The notes under the pieces are model-generated. The model made no database searches and was not told where the DNA came from. It was given only the letters and a program-made list of their open reading frames with translations. A stretch of DNA of 64,000 nucleotides, taken from contig NZ_FLLS01000002.1 in NCBI RefSeq assembly GCF_900078545.1, positions 434,001 through 498,000 of the forward strand. Direction: 5' to 3'. Below, piece by piece: positions 17,571 to 25,837 of this stretch (position 1 is its first letter; every line of letters begins with the position of its first letter). Both the position numbers and the translations under genes were made by a program. This DNA is from Olegusella massiliensis (GTDB lineage Bacteria; Actinomycetota; Coriobacteriia; Coriobacteriales; Atopobiaceae).

Positions 17571-19028
17571 TTAGCTTATGGCAGGAAAACTTATCGTTAT
17601 CGTAGTGCCAAAGCCTACGGTAGACTCCAGAGAAATTTTGCCGTGATGGACTGCAGAAGCATGCTTTACAATCGCAAGACCTAAACCAGTACCGCCTGTT
17701 TCACGGGCACGACTCGTATCTACGCGATAGAATCGAGCAAAAATCTTTTGCGTATCCTCAGCAGGAATGCCAATACCCGTATCTGCAACCGTGATAAACG
17801 GGACGGCCTGAGCGTCGCTATTCTGATTTTCGCTTACATCAGGCTGTGCAACACCACAAGAAACTGATACAGATCCTTCCGGGCGGTTATAGCGAATCGC
17901 ATTTGCTATGAGGTTATTTATCAACTCATCTAATAAGCGAGGGTACCCTTGGATAATAACGCTGGAACCCTTAAGGGAAAGGCTCACACCCTTGCTCTCG
18001 GCAGAGGCTTCTAGACGCACCAACACATCAGCAGCAATGGAATACAAATCGCAAGGTTCAGCGGTTCCGAGCAGTGACAAATCCCCTGAACGTTCGCTTT
18101 CATCAAGTCTTGACAGGGTGAGAATATCGTTTACCAGCACAAGCAAGCGATCTGCATCTCCACGAATACGATGAGCAAAACCTGGGATATCCTCAGGAGG
18201 CACCAAGCCACTTTCAACGAGCTCTGCTGCACCAGAAATCGATGCGATAGGAGTCTTGAGCTCATGTGTGACATTTGAACTGTACTGCTGCCGAATCTCT
18301 GCTGCTTCGCGTAGCTCTTGGAGCTGCTGATGAATTTCATCTTGCTGATCGCTCAGCCTTTGAGTCAAAGGCTCGAGCTCTCGATAGGGAGATCCGGCTT
18401 TCAAATCCCCCAAATCCATAGCAAGGATAGGCCTCGTAAGCCAACGTGAAAAAAGGCGAGCTGCGACAATACAAGCAACAGCAAGAACTGCAAACACTAC
18501 CCCCAAAGGAACAACATCTTGAGTCAAAAATCGAGAGACATTCGCTTCGTCTTCGGCAAGACGCACAACACGCCCATCACGCATGCGTTTAGCATGATAA
18601 AGACTGACATAACCTGCGGTGTCACTTGCTCGCTCAGAACTTGCAAAACCCTGCTTTAAAGCCTGAACAACTTCTGGCCTATTAGCATGATTGGGTAAAT
18701 CTGCCACATCAAATTCGTTGTCATAAAGCACGGTGCCATCAGCCGCAATGAGCGTGATGCGTGCGCCGCCCAAATCTAATCCCGAAAGCAGACGGGTTTC
18801 TTCATCAATAAACTCGGTGTTGTTTTCAGACAACGGCAATTTTTTAAGCAAATTATCTTGCTCTTCGAGAGCAGAGACTACCAATCCACACCCACGCTCA
18901 AGATCTGCGTGGCCATCATTGATGGATGACTCATAGAACACAAAGGCACTTACGGTGGCAGCCAAAACTACCGCCATCAGCGAAGTCGCAAGAAGTACCC
19001 CATATATTCTATGAAACAAACTCTTCAC
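17571..19028 (-). CDS. phoR: Sensor histidine kinase, PhoR type
   Basis: 485 residues, GTG start overlapping the response regulator stop by one base. Membrane topology: helix about 9-31, an extracytoplasmic sensor of about 140 residues, helix about 173-193, then a HAMP-like region. Kinase core: H-box SSNVTHELKTPI with the phospho-accepting His, N-box LINNLIANAIRYN, G1 VADTGIGIP, G2 GGTGLGLAIVKH. Adjacent to phoU and pst, so most likely the phosphate-limitation sensor, with PstSCAB-PhoU providing the signal. Last gene of the pst-phoU-phoBR series. Confidence 0.9.
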   Translation of the reverse strand: MKSLFHRIYGVLLATSLMAVVLAATVSAFVFYESSINDGHADLERGCGLVVSALEEQDNLLKKLPLSENNTEFIDEETRLLSGLDLGGARITLIAADGTVLYDNEFDVADLPNHANRPEVVQALKQGFASSERASDTAGYVSLYHAKRMRDGRVVRLAEDEANVSRFLTQDVVPLGVVFAVLAVACIVAARLFSRWLTRPILAMDLGDLKAGSPYRELEPLTQRLSDQQDEIHQQLQELREAAEIRQQYSSNVTHELKTPIASISGAAELVESGLVPPEDIPGFAHRIRGDADRLLVLVNDILTLSRLDESERSGDLSLLGTAEPCDLYSIAADVLVRLEASAESKGVSLSLKGSSVIIQGYPRLLDELINNLIANAIRYNRPEGSVSVSCGVAQPDVSENQNSDAQAVPFITVADTGIGIPAEDTQKIFARFYRVDTSRARETGGTGLGLAIVKHASAVHHGKISLESTVGFGTTITISFPAIS

Positions 19029-19723
19029 TAATCCAGCTTTCTTGCGGTATCACAAAGGCGGTATCCCACCCCACGCATAGTCTCGATAAGACCTGATTGC
19101 GCCCCCAGTTTTGCGCGAATCTGCTGTACGTGCACGTCTACCGTACGACTTCCCCCGTCAAAATCCCAGCCCCACACACGTCTCAACAGTTCTTCGCGCG
19201 AAAAAACAACTCCTGGATCATGCGCAAGAAAGCAGAGCAAATCAAACTCTCGCATCGTTAAATCAAGGTGCTTACCTGCAATTTGTACATCTCTTTTAGA
19301 AGGAAAAACCACCAAAGGCCCGACTTCAATTTTTTCGTCTAACTGCTCATGGGAACTACTACGGACACGCCGCAATAACGCCCGTACACGGCTTACCATC
19401 TCAAGCATCCCAAATGGCTTAGTGAGATAGTCGTCAGCGCCCATATCAAGCGCTCTGACTGTATCTAATTCTGTATCTTTTGCCGTCAGCATCATTACAG
19501 CTACATGAGACATACCTGCAGTTTGCCGAATACGATGCAAAATACTTAGTCCATCAGACCCAGGGAGCATTATGTCAAGCAAAACCACATCGGGAACGCG
19601 CTGAGCACAGGCGCGGCGAAACGAAATATCATCGAGAAAGCCTTCGGCTTCGATGCCAGATTGTTTCAGAGCATAAATAGTGAGTTCGCGGATGTTTTTG
19701 TCATCTTCAACGTAATAGACCAT
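19028..19723 (-). CDS. phoB: OmpR/PhoB-family response regulator
   Basis: 231 residues. Receiver domain 1-115 with acidic pair EDD, phospho-accepting Asp in VLLDIMLPG, switch Thr in MMLTAKD and the conserved Lys in LTKPF. The C-terminal winged helix-turn-helix shows LTMREFDLLCFLA and a recognition helix region VDVHVQQIRAKL. The start has only a weak Shine-Dalgarno (GGA). It lies 87 bases behind phoU and overlaps the kinase gene, making this the phosphate regulator (PhoB in proteobacterial, PhoP in Gram-positive naming). Confidence 0.92.
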   Translation of the reverse strand: MVYYVEDDKNIRELTIYALKQSGIEAEGFLDDISFRRACAQRVPDVVLLDIMLPGSDGLSILHRIRQTAGMSHVAVMMLTAKDTELDTVRALDMGADDYLTKPFGMLEMVSRVRALLRRVRSSSHEQLDEKIEVGPLVVFPSKRDVQIAGKHLDLTMREFDLLCFLAHDPGVVFSREELLRRVWGWDFDGGSRTVDVHVQQIRAKLGAQSGLIETMRGVGYRLCDTARKLD

Positions 19724-19810
19724 TATCCATAACCATTCATCCGTAAAACCCTTACCACCTATATGCTCTTAGCATCCTGCCATCTGCATACTATGACAAC
19801 GTGCATCTAT

Positions 19811-20530
19811 CTACCCGCGCAGCGTAGAATCAGCATCTTTGCCCTCATCTTCAAAAAGAATATCAGTTACTTGTCCTAAACCTCTGCGATGCCTGCCAGT
19901 TGCTCTAAATATTGCCCAAGAGGCAATGCGTTTTGCGTGGTCTCCGATACGCTCGAAGTATTTGGCAATCATCAACAGCTCGGGTAGATAGCTTGCTGAT
20001 GAGGTTTTCGAACGAATGAGTTCAACGATATCGTGCTCGCACTGGGCATACAGTTCGTTGATCTGTTGATCTGAGGCGATGACTGACTCTGCAACAGCAA
20101 CATCCGATGTTTGAAAGGCATCAACCGCTGATACCACCATATGCGAGGTAAGCTCTGCCATATTCTCTATAGGCTCGGCAATGCAAGCTGCAATATTACT
20201 GGGCATCTCGTGCACTAAAAATGCAATATCTCGACTCATTGAATCGACGCGTGAAATGTCGGATACTACGCGAAAACTTGCCGTGACAAAACGCAAATCA
20301 TCACCAATAAGCGGCTGCTGGAGAAGCAGTACATCCAAACAGCTACTCTCGATGTCACTTCTCAGTTTTTCTCCTTTTTTCGCAGCAGCCAAAATCATTT
20401 CGCTCGCCTCGCTATCACCACAAAAGGCCTCATCAGTGAGCCTGATGTTTTTCGCCGTCAGCTTCGTATACCTAGAGAGGAGCTGCAAAATTTGATCGAG
20501 TTGCTCAGTAAGAACAGTACGAGTAATCAT
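19811..20530 (-). CDS. phoU: Phosphate signalling protein PhoU
   Basis: 239 residues, start overlapping the pstB stop by one base (TAATG). PhoU is the cytoplasmic negative regulator that links PstSCAB to the PhoR kinase. The two PhoU helical repeats are visible: the first includes DDLRFVTASFRVVSDISRVDS and the second ELLMIAKYFERIGDHAKRIASW; both end in the metal-binding E/DxxRxxD-type helices. A Lys/Arg-rich loop and short acidic tail follow. Length is normal. Confidence 0.95.
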   Translation of the reverse strand: MITRTVLTEQLDQILQLLSRYTKLTAKNIRLTDEAFCGDSEASEMILAAAKKGEKLRSDIESSCLDVLLLQQPLIGDDLRFVTASFRVVSDISRVDSMSRDIAFLVHEMPSNIAACIAEPIENMAELTSHMVVSAVDAFQTSDVAVAESVIASDQQINELYAQCEHDIVELIRSKTSSASYLPELLMIAKYFERIGDHAKRIASWAIFRATGRHRRGLGQVTDILFEDEGKDADSTLRG

Positions 20531-21312
20531 TAGCTAAACCTTCCTGAAAGATACTCTTGTGTACGGCGCTGCTGCGGGTTGGCAAAAATTTCGCGTGTGG
20601 TAGACATTTCTATAAGCTCACCTAGATAGAAAAAAGCCGTATTGTCAGCAACGCGGGTTGCTTGCTGCATATTGTGGGTCACTACAACGACAGTATGGTC
20701 CCCAGCCATTTTGAGCATAAGTTCCTCAATTACTGCAGTAGAAAGGGGATCAAGAGCAGACGTTGGCTCATCCATCAAAATAATGTCTGGATTGGTTGCC
20801 AGTGCTCGAGCGATGCACAAGCGCTGTTGCTGTCCACCAGACAAACCAAGGCCATTTTGATTGAGCTTATCTTTTACTTCATCCCAAAGAGCAGCTTCAG
20901 AAAGTGCTTTTTCACAGATTTCATCACCTTCCGAGCGGCTAATATGGCGAGCGCGGGCAGGGCCATATAAGACATTTTCACGAATAGAAAAAGGGAAAGG
21001 ATTGGGCTTTTGAAAAACCATGCCTACCTGGGTACGCAGATACAGTGCGTCCATCGCAAAGATGTCCTGCTCCCCCATTTTCATGCTTCCCTCAATTTTG
21101 ATGCCCTCAACAAAATCACTCATACGATTGAAACAGCGTAGAAGCGTTGATTTGCCACAGCCGGAAGGTCCAATAAATGCCATGATTTTGTGTTTAGGGA
21201 TATCAAGGTTGATATGCTTGAGCGCTTGAAAAGCCCCCTGGTCATACCACAAATTAAAATCCCTCATCTGTATTGCACTAGACGCTGAGGAATCTGTATG
21301 TATCGCAGACAT
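20530..21312 (-). CDS. pstB: Phosphate ABC transporter ATPase PstB (second copy)
   Basis: 260 residues. Walker A GPSGCGKST at about 48-56, Q-loop VFQKPNPFPF, signature LSGGQQQRLCIARALA, Walker B ILMDEPTSALDP, H-loop VVVVTHNMQQA. Features of PstB such as NPFPFSIRENV and the FYLGELIE C-terminal stretch are present. Powers phosphate import through PstCA. A second, related PstB is encoded immediately upstream and the two genes overlap by one base. Confidence 0.95.
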   Translation of the reverse strand: MSAIHTDSSASSAIQMRDFNLWYDQGAFQALKHINLDIPKHKIMAFIGPSGCGKSTLLRCFNRMSDFVEGIKIEGSMKMGEQDIFAMDALYLRTQVGMVFQKPNPFPFSIRENVLYGPARARHISRSEGDEICEKALSEAALWDEVKDKLNQNGLGLSGGQQQRLCIARALATNPDIILMDEPTSALDPLSTAVIEELMLKMAGDHTVVVVTHNMQQATRVADNTAFFYLGELIEMSTTREIFANPQQRRTQEYLSGRFS

Positions 21313-22103
21313 TAGCCAAACCTTCCTGTCAGATAATCCACAAGCCGCTGATCGGAAGGATCCGAGAAAATCTGTTTTGTCGTTCCGGTTTCGACCATAT
21401 CGCCCAAATAAAAAAAGGCAGTACGGTCAGAAATACGCGTTGCTTGTTCCATATTGTGTGTAACAATTGCGGCGCAAATTCCCGAGTCGGCAATTTGACG
21501 AATAGATTCCTCTACAACAAACGTACTGATGGGATCGAGAGCAGAACACGGCTCATCAAACAAAATCACATCTGGTTTCATGGCAAGCGTGCGTGCAATA
21601 CAAAGACGCTGCTGCTGGCCACCCGAAAGGGCATAAGCGGAGCGTCCTAACTTGTCTTTTACCTCATCCCAAAGCGCTGCTTGACGAAGACTTTTTTCTA
21701 CAAGCTCATCTGCGTCACTATGGTTGGCTATCAAGCCATGACGGCGCGGGGCAAACAAGATATTGTCTCTAATTGATTTGTGAAAAGGCGTAGGCTGCTG
21801 AAAAACCATGCCAATAGAGCGACGAAGCTGGAATACATCCTCACTTGGCGTATTAATATTGCGCCCGTGATAGAAAATTTCTCCGTCAATTTTGCAACAA
21901 GGAATTTCTCGGTTCATCAGGTTGAGTGCACGTAAAAAAGTCGATTTTCCACAGCCAGATGGGCCAATAAGTGCAGTAACTTCCTGAGCAGAAAACTTGA
22001 GCGAGGTCGCATGCAAAGCCTCATGGGTCAAGTCATAGGTGACCGTAACATCACGAGTTTCTAAGAGCGCTTGAGATTGTTTTTCATTCATGGATGTCTT
22101 CAT
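21312..22103 (-). CDS. pstB: Phosphate ABC transporter ATPase PstB (first copy)
   Basis: 263 residues, ATG overlapping the pstA stop (ATGA); a second ATG four codons in is an alternative start. Walker A GPSGCGKST, signature LSGGQQQRLCIARTLA, Walker B ILFDEPCSALDP, H-loop AIVTHNMEQA. It carries the PstB fingerprints (TPFHKSIRDNI, FYLGDMVE). Clearly homologous to the neighbouring copy but different through much of its length, so the duplication is not recent. Cys in DEPCSALDP is common in PstB proteins. Confidence 0.95.
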   Translation of the reverse strand: MKTSMNEKQSQALLETRDVTVTYDLTHEALHATSLKFSAQEVTALIGPSGCGKSTFLRALNLMNREIPCCKIDGEIFYHGRNINTPSEDVFQLRRSIGMVFQQPTPFHKSIRDNILFAPRRHGLIANHSDADELVEKSLRQAALWDEVKDKLGRSAYALSGGQQQRLCIARTLAMKPDVILFDEPCSALDPISTFVVEESIRQIADSGICAAIVTHNMEQATRISDRTAFFYLGDMVETGTTKQIFSDPSDQRLVDYLTGRFG

Positions 22104-23053
22104 TCACCAGTGGTTTTTCGTACAAGCAAACGACCAATGAGGCGTGCTGCAATATTAAAGAAGAGAATACAAATAAGAAGAACTGCTGCTGTACCCCACG
22201 CAATTTGATCGTTACCTGGTGTAGGCTCCATGCGCAATTTGTAAATATGCACAGCAAGAGTTTCTGCTTGCCTAAATACATTCCAAGGATTGCGAAGAGA
22301 GGCCAGATTGACACTGCGGAAGTTAAGCATGGCAGGTGCCGCTCCAGAAGTAAAAATCAACGCCGCAGCCTCACCAAAAACTCGACCAGCGCTAATTACC
22401 ACACCTGTCACAATCGCTGGCATTGCCGTTGGAAGCAGCACATGACAGGTAGTCTCCCAACGCGTCAGCCCCATAGCAAGGCTAGCATCACGTTGTACCG
22501 TAGGCACAGCTTCGAGAGCTTGCTGGATGACGCGAACCAAAATAGGAATGTTAAACATCGTAAGAGCAAGCGCGCCAGAAAGTATCGATACGCCCCAGCC
22601 ACAATACGCAACAAAGAAAATCGAGCCAAACATGCCAACCACAATTGAGGGAAAGCTTGAAAGCGCCTCGATTGCTGTTTTTACAACAAAAGTCAGCCTG
22701 TTGTTCGGAGCATATTCGACTAAAAAGATTGCTGCACCCAAAGAGATGGGAAGCGAAATAATAAGCGTCCAAAGCAACATATAAAAAGAGTCAAAAAGCT
22801 CAAAGGAGATACCCGGATTTACCCGATCGAGTGGTGAGTTGGTAAGAAAACCAGGGCGAAGCACCACAGGGATACCCTGTACAACAATGTAGATGACAAT
22901 ACCGGCAAGCAACGCCAATACAAACGCAACAATTGCGGTAAGTATGACTGTCGCGAGACGATCCTGACGAACTACACGTCGAACATGTGTTGAGCTTGTA
23001 GCTGATGGCATATTTATCTGTTTTTCTGGATTGGGAAGAGAGCTGTTATCCAT
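22100..23053 (-). CDS. pstA: Phosphate ABC transporter permease PstA
   Basis: 317 residues from ATG at 23053, inside the end of pstC (8-base overlap); the longer frame lacks a site. Six membrane helices, the first at about 40-65, and the EAA-type cytoplasmic loop QALEAVPTVQRDASLAMGL that docks on PstB. The C-terminal part FGEAAALIFTSG is typical. Forms the membrane channel with PstC. Confidence 0.95.
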   Translation of the reverse strand: MDNSSLPNPEKQINMPSATSSTHVRRVVRQDRLATVILTAIVAFVLALLAGIVIYIVVQGIPVVLRPGFLTNSPLDRVNPGISFELFDSFYMLLWTLIISLPISLGAAIFLVEYAPNNRLTFVVKTAIEALSSFPSIVVGMFGSIFFVAYCGWGVSILSGALALTMFNIPILVRVIQQALEAVPTVQRDASLAMGLTRWETTCHVLLPTAMPAIVTGVVISAGRVFGEAAALIFTSGAAPAMLNFRSVNLASLRNPWNVFRQAETLAVHIYKLRMEPTPGNDQIAWGTAAVLLICILFFNIAARLIGRLLVRKTTGE

Positions 23054-24044
23054 GCCTGACCTTGCCCTTCTTCTCAATTAAATGAATAAGCAAAATGAAG
23101 AATAGTGACATGGCTAAAAGCAGCATGCCAAGTGACCACAATGCGTGGTAAGGCACCGAGCCTGTCGTGGCATTTGCAAAACCTGACGTTAACGCTGTGG
23201 TAAGGGTTGCTGCTGGACTAAAGAGCGATGTTGGCATCGCACGCTCAACACCACCGATGACAAATTGCACAGCAAGAGTCTCGCCGAATGCACGGGTCAT
23301 TCCCATAATGACTGCTGTCATAATTCCAGGAGTTGCGCTGCGCAACACAACATGACGTACTGTCTGCCAACGTGTGCACCCAAGTGCATACGAACCCTCA
23401 CGATAGGAAAGCGGCACAGCTGCCAGGGCATCAATAGTCAAGGTAGTAACGGTAGGTAATATCATGACTGCCAAAACGATTGCACCAGACAAAATACCGG
23501 CGCCTGTACCTGCTAGTTTCCCAAATAACATGCGCATGCTTGAATTGACTACAGCAAGGCCCAACAAGCCATACACAACCGAGGGGATGCCTACGAGTAG
23601 CTCTACCAAGGGCTGAAATACCTTACGACCAAAGCTCGGCTGGATTTCAACGACAAAAATTGCCGAGCCAATAGCAATTGGCAGGGTAAAGAGCGTCGAC
23701 AGCAACGTAACCGAAAAAGAACCCACAATAAGAGAGGCAGCACCAAAGTACCCCCTATCGATTATCCAGTGGGCGCTTGTGAGGAAGGTGCCAAAGTCAA
23801 CTCCATCATGCAAGAAAGTCATAAGTCCTTGACTAAATACCATGATGATGAGAGCGAACATGACAAGGGTTACAAGAGCAACGCAAAAACTCGTTAGGCC
23901 AAGACCTATCCACTCAAGCTTACGTTTTGCGAGACGGTGGCCAGCTACAGCAGTAGGGCAGGCGCCCCTTTCTTGGGAAGAGGCGCTGCCTATATCTACT
24001 ATGTTGGCGCAGTCTTTTTGTATGACTTTAGGCTGCACTGACAT
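23046..24044 (-). CDS. pstC: Phosphate ABC transporter permease PstC
   Basis: 332 residues from ATG at 24044 with AAAGGG five bases upstream, overlapping the pstS 3' end by 17 bases. Six membrane helices; PstC landmarks PLVELLVGIPSVVYGLLGL, LTIDALAAVPLSYREGSYALG (the PstB-docking loop) and TRAFGETLAVQFVIG. A soluble, poorly conserved N-terminal 45 residues precede the first helix. Partner of PstA. Confidence 0.94.
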   Translation of the reverse strand: MSVQPKVIQKDCANIVDIGSASSQERGACPTAVAGHRLAKRKLEWIGLGLTSFCVALVTLVMFALIIMVFSQGLMTFLHDGVDFGTFLTSAHWIIDRGYFGAASLIVGSFSVTLLSTLFTLPIAIGSAIFVVEIQPSFGRKVFQPLVELLVGIPSVVYGLLGLAVVNSSMRMLFGKLAGTGAGILSGAIVLAVMILPTVTTLTIDALAAVPLSYREGSYALGCTRWQTVRHVVLRSATPGIMTAVIMGMTRAFGETLAVQFVIGGVERAMPTSLFSPAATLTTALTSGFANATTGSVPYHALWSLGMLLLAMSLFFILLIHLIEKKGKVRHG

Positions 24045-24981
24045 TGCCCTTTGCATCCTTCTTTACTTGCATAGAGGTAATAGGAATAAAGCCTTCAGAC
24101 TCTACGAGGCTACTCTGAACCTCATCTGAAAGAAGGTAGTCAACAAAGGCCTGGGTCGTTGCATCAACATCAGTTGAACAATAGAGGTGTTCATAAGCCC
24201 AAATACCAAAGTCTCCTGAGCAGACATTCTCATTTGTAGGCTTGTTGCCATCAACAGCTAAAGCCTTGAATTTGCTGTCATCAAAATATGAGAAGGCAAG
24301 GTAGGAAATAGAACCCTCGGTTTGTGAGACTTTTTCAACGACGGTACCAGAGGAATCTTCTTCAGCTGCGGGTACAAAATCAGTGGGAACTGCTTGCCCC
24401 TGGAGGACTGCCGACTCAAAAGTTGCACGTGTACCAGAGCCTGCTTTGCGGTTGATTACCTGAATCGTGCCAGCACTGCCACCAACTTCAGACCAATTGG
24501 TAATTTTTCCCGTAAAAATGCCGCGTAGCTGCTCGACACTGATGTTATCAATATCGACCTTGGCGTTTACTACAGGGCCAATGCCTACCACGCACAGTTG
24601 ATTATCCTTGAGCTTCTTTGCGTCTTCTGGCTCAAGCTTCTCTTCTGCAAAAACATCAGAGCGGCCAAGCTGCGCCTTACCATCCTTAACATCAGAAAGG
24701 CCCTGACCTGATCCGCCACCACCAATGGTAATGGTGACTTCTTCATTTTCCATCATAAAGTTATTTGCTGCCGCTTCAATGAGACCCTGAAAAGAAGTAG
24801 CACCCGTGCAGTTGACTGTCCCAGACAAATTAGAGGAAGCATTTGCTCCAGAACCAGCAGCAGAACCTGCTGGGGAGTTTGTTCCACATGCAGTGAGGCC
24901 AAGACCACTGGCCGCAGCAATTGCTGCAATACTGCCGAAAACTCCAAAGACCTGACGCCGAGACATATCTTGTTGTAACAT
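24028..24981 (-). CDS. pstS: Phosphate-binding lipoprotein PstS
   Basis: 317 residues from ATG at 24981 with GGAGG five bases upstream. The N-terminus combines a twin-arginine pair (SRRQVFG, R8-R9), a hydrophobic stretch and a lipobox LTAC at 29-32, so it is likely exported by Tat and lipidated at C32. A Gly/Ser/Ala linker follows, then the type II binding-protein fold with phosphate-contact segments CTGATSFQGL, GGGGSGQGL and KAGSGTRATFES. First gene of the pst operon. The extracytoplasmic protein captures phosphate for PstCA. Confidence 0.95.
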   Translation of the reverse strand: MLQQDMSRRQVFGVFGSIAAIAAASGLGLTACGTNSPAGSAAGSGANASSNLSGTVNCTGATSFQGLIEAAANNFMMENEEVTITIGGGGSGQGLSDVKDGKAQLGRSDVFAEEKLEPEDAKKLKDNQLCVVGIGPVVNAKVDIDNISVEQLRGIFTGKITNWSEVGGSAGTIQVINRKAGSGTRATFESAVLQGQAVPTDFVPAAEEDSSGTVVEKVSQTEGSISYLAFSYFDDSKFKALAVDGNKPTNENVCSGDFGIWAYEHLYCSTDVDATTQAFVDYLLSDEVQSSLVESEGFIPITSMQVKKDAKGNVSAA

Positions 24982-25317
24982 GTTTCCTCCAAAGGAATCG
25001 AAAGGACACGACACATAAATACAAAAGTTCATGTCGTGCTACCGCACATCCTATGGGGAAATCCACGAACAAATGAGCTCAAAGACAGCTGTTTACGTAC
25101 AGCTGAAGAAGGCTTACAGGGAGCTTATATTGCTTGCTTTACTCGCAGGATATTTGCAGGGCTTCTTATAAAGGCGCTAATGAGGCAAAACTAACGCAAT
25201 TCACTCCACATGTGATGGATGCAGTAGCTTGTTTGGATACTACGCATACGTGAAGTCAAAGGGCAGGGCAGCAGTTTAGAAAGGGTGATTACAACTCTAA
25301 GTAGGCACCAACGCACA
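24982..25317. promoter_or_regulatory. pst operon upstream region
   Basis: 336 bases between the antitoxin-like gene and pstS. It contains CAGCTGT-6 bases-ACAGCTG (25086-25105), a perfect 7-base inverted repeat about 105 bases upstream of the pstS start; because CAGCTG is palindromic this is also a near-direct repeat. It could be the phosphate regulator's operator. A TATAAG -10-like hexamer is seen near 25165, without a convincing -35. No gene is visible. Confidence 0.45.
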
Positions 25318-25518
25318 CTAGCTCGCATTGCCCATTCCCCCATCTCGAGACTCCGCTGCCAAGATTTCAAACGGGAAAGTCCCAGCACGATTAAAAGCCG
25401 ATATAAACATACGAATAGCGTTAGAGGGTGTAGTGCCGATACTCTCTGTGACCTCGAAAAAGCGATCCTTCTCGTCAGGCATAACCTTGGCGACGATAGG
25501 TGTCATCTTCTCTTTCAC
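25318..25518 (-). CDS. DinJ/RelB-family antitoxin, apparently without a toxin partner
   Basis: 66 residues from GTG at 25518 (AGAGG five bases upstream); ATG at 25506 is the alternative and fits the family start better. The core IGTTPSNAIRMFISAFNRAG followed by TFPFEI matches the ribbon-helix-helix DNA-binding fold and the LPF motif of DinJ/RelB antitoxins. The short Gly/Asp tail is where toxin contacts would be. Downstream, in the 336 bases before pstS, I find no YafQ/RelE-like toxin. It may be an orphan antitoxin, a remnant, or a regulator acting on a distant toxin. Confidence 0.7.
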   Translation of the reverse strand: MKEKMTPIVAKVMPDEKDRFFEVTESIGTTPSNAIRMFISAFNRAGTFPFEILAAESRDGGMGNAS

Positions 25519-25681
25519 GAGGGCCTCTTTGCTACGTTTATGGTATGACTTGGTATGTTTTTGTTTTACCCACGACACAGAATAGCAGATAGTTGGATTG
25601 ACGCAAGTAAATTATTTTGCTTTGGCAAACTTTGTCGATGAGAGGCATGTTAGCGAGCGTGATTGGTAGTACCTAGCAGGA

Positions 25682-25712
25682 CAAAAACCCCGCCGGCACA
25701 AGGCCAACGGGG
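25682..25712 (-). terminator. Rho-independent terminator of pfkA
   Basis: Leftward reading gives a 10-pair stem CCCCGTTGGC/GCCGGCGGGG (two G-U pairs), a 5-base loop and a run of five T (25683-25687). It lies about 130 bases after the pfkA stop. Confidence 0.85.
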
Positions 25713-25837
25713 CTGAAGTGTTATTTAATATAATCCCGCGCACAGCATGCTTGCAGCAAAAAGTACTTGTCAACGCAATGTACCTACAGTGCCAACATGT
25801 CTGCTAACGCAACGTATTTGCCAAAGCAGTACAGTAA

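Noticed and set aside
22094-22648. 184-codon frame antisense to pstA
   Set aside because: Overlaps a clear permease gene on the other strand and has no protein-like features.
25191-25388. Possible toxin partner of the DinJ-type antitoxin
   Set aside because: The frame overlaps the antitoxin gene end and has no RelE/YafQ-type residues.
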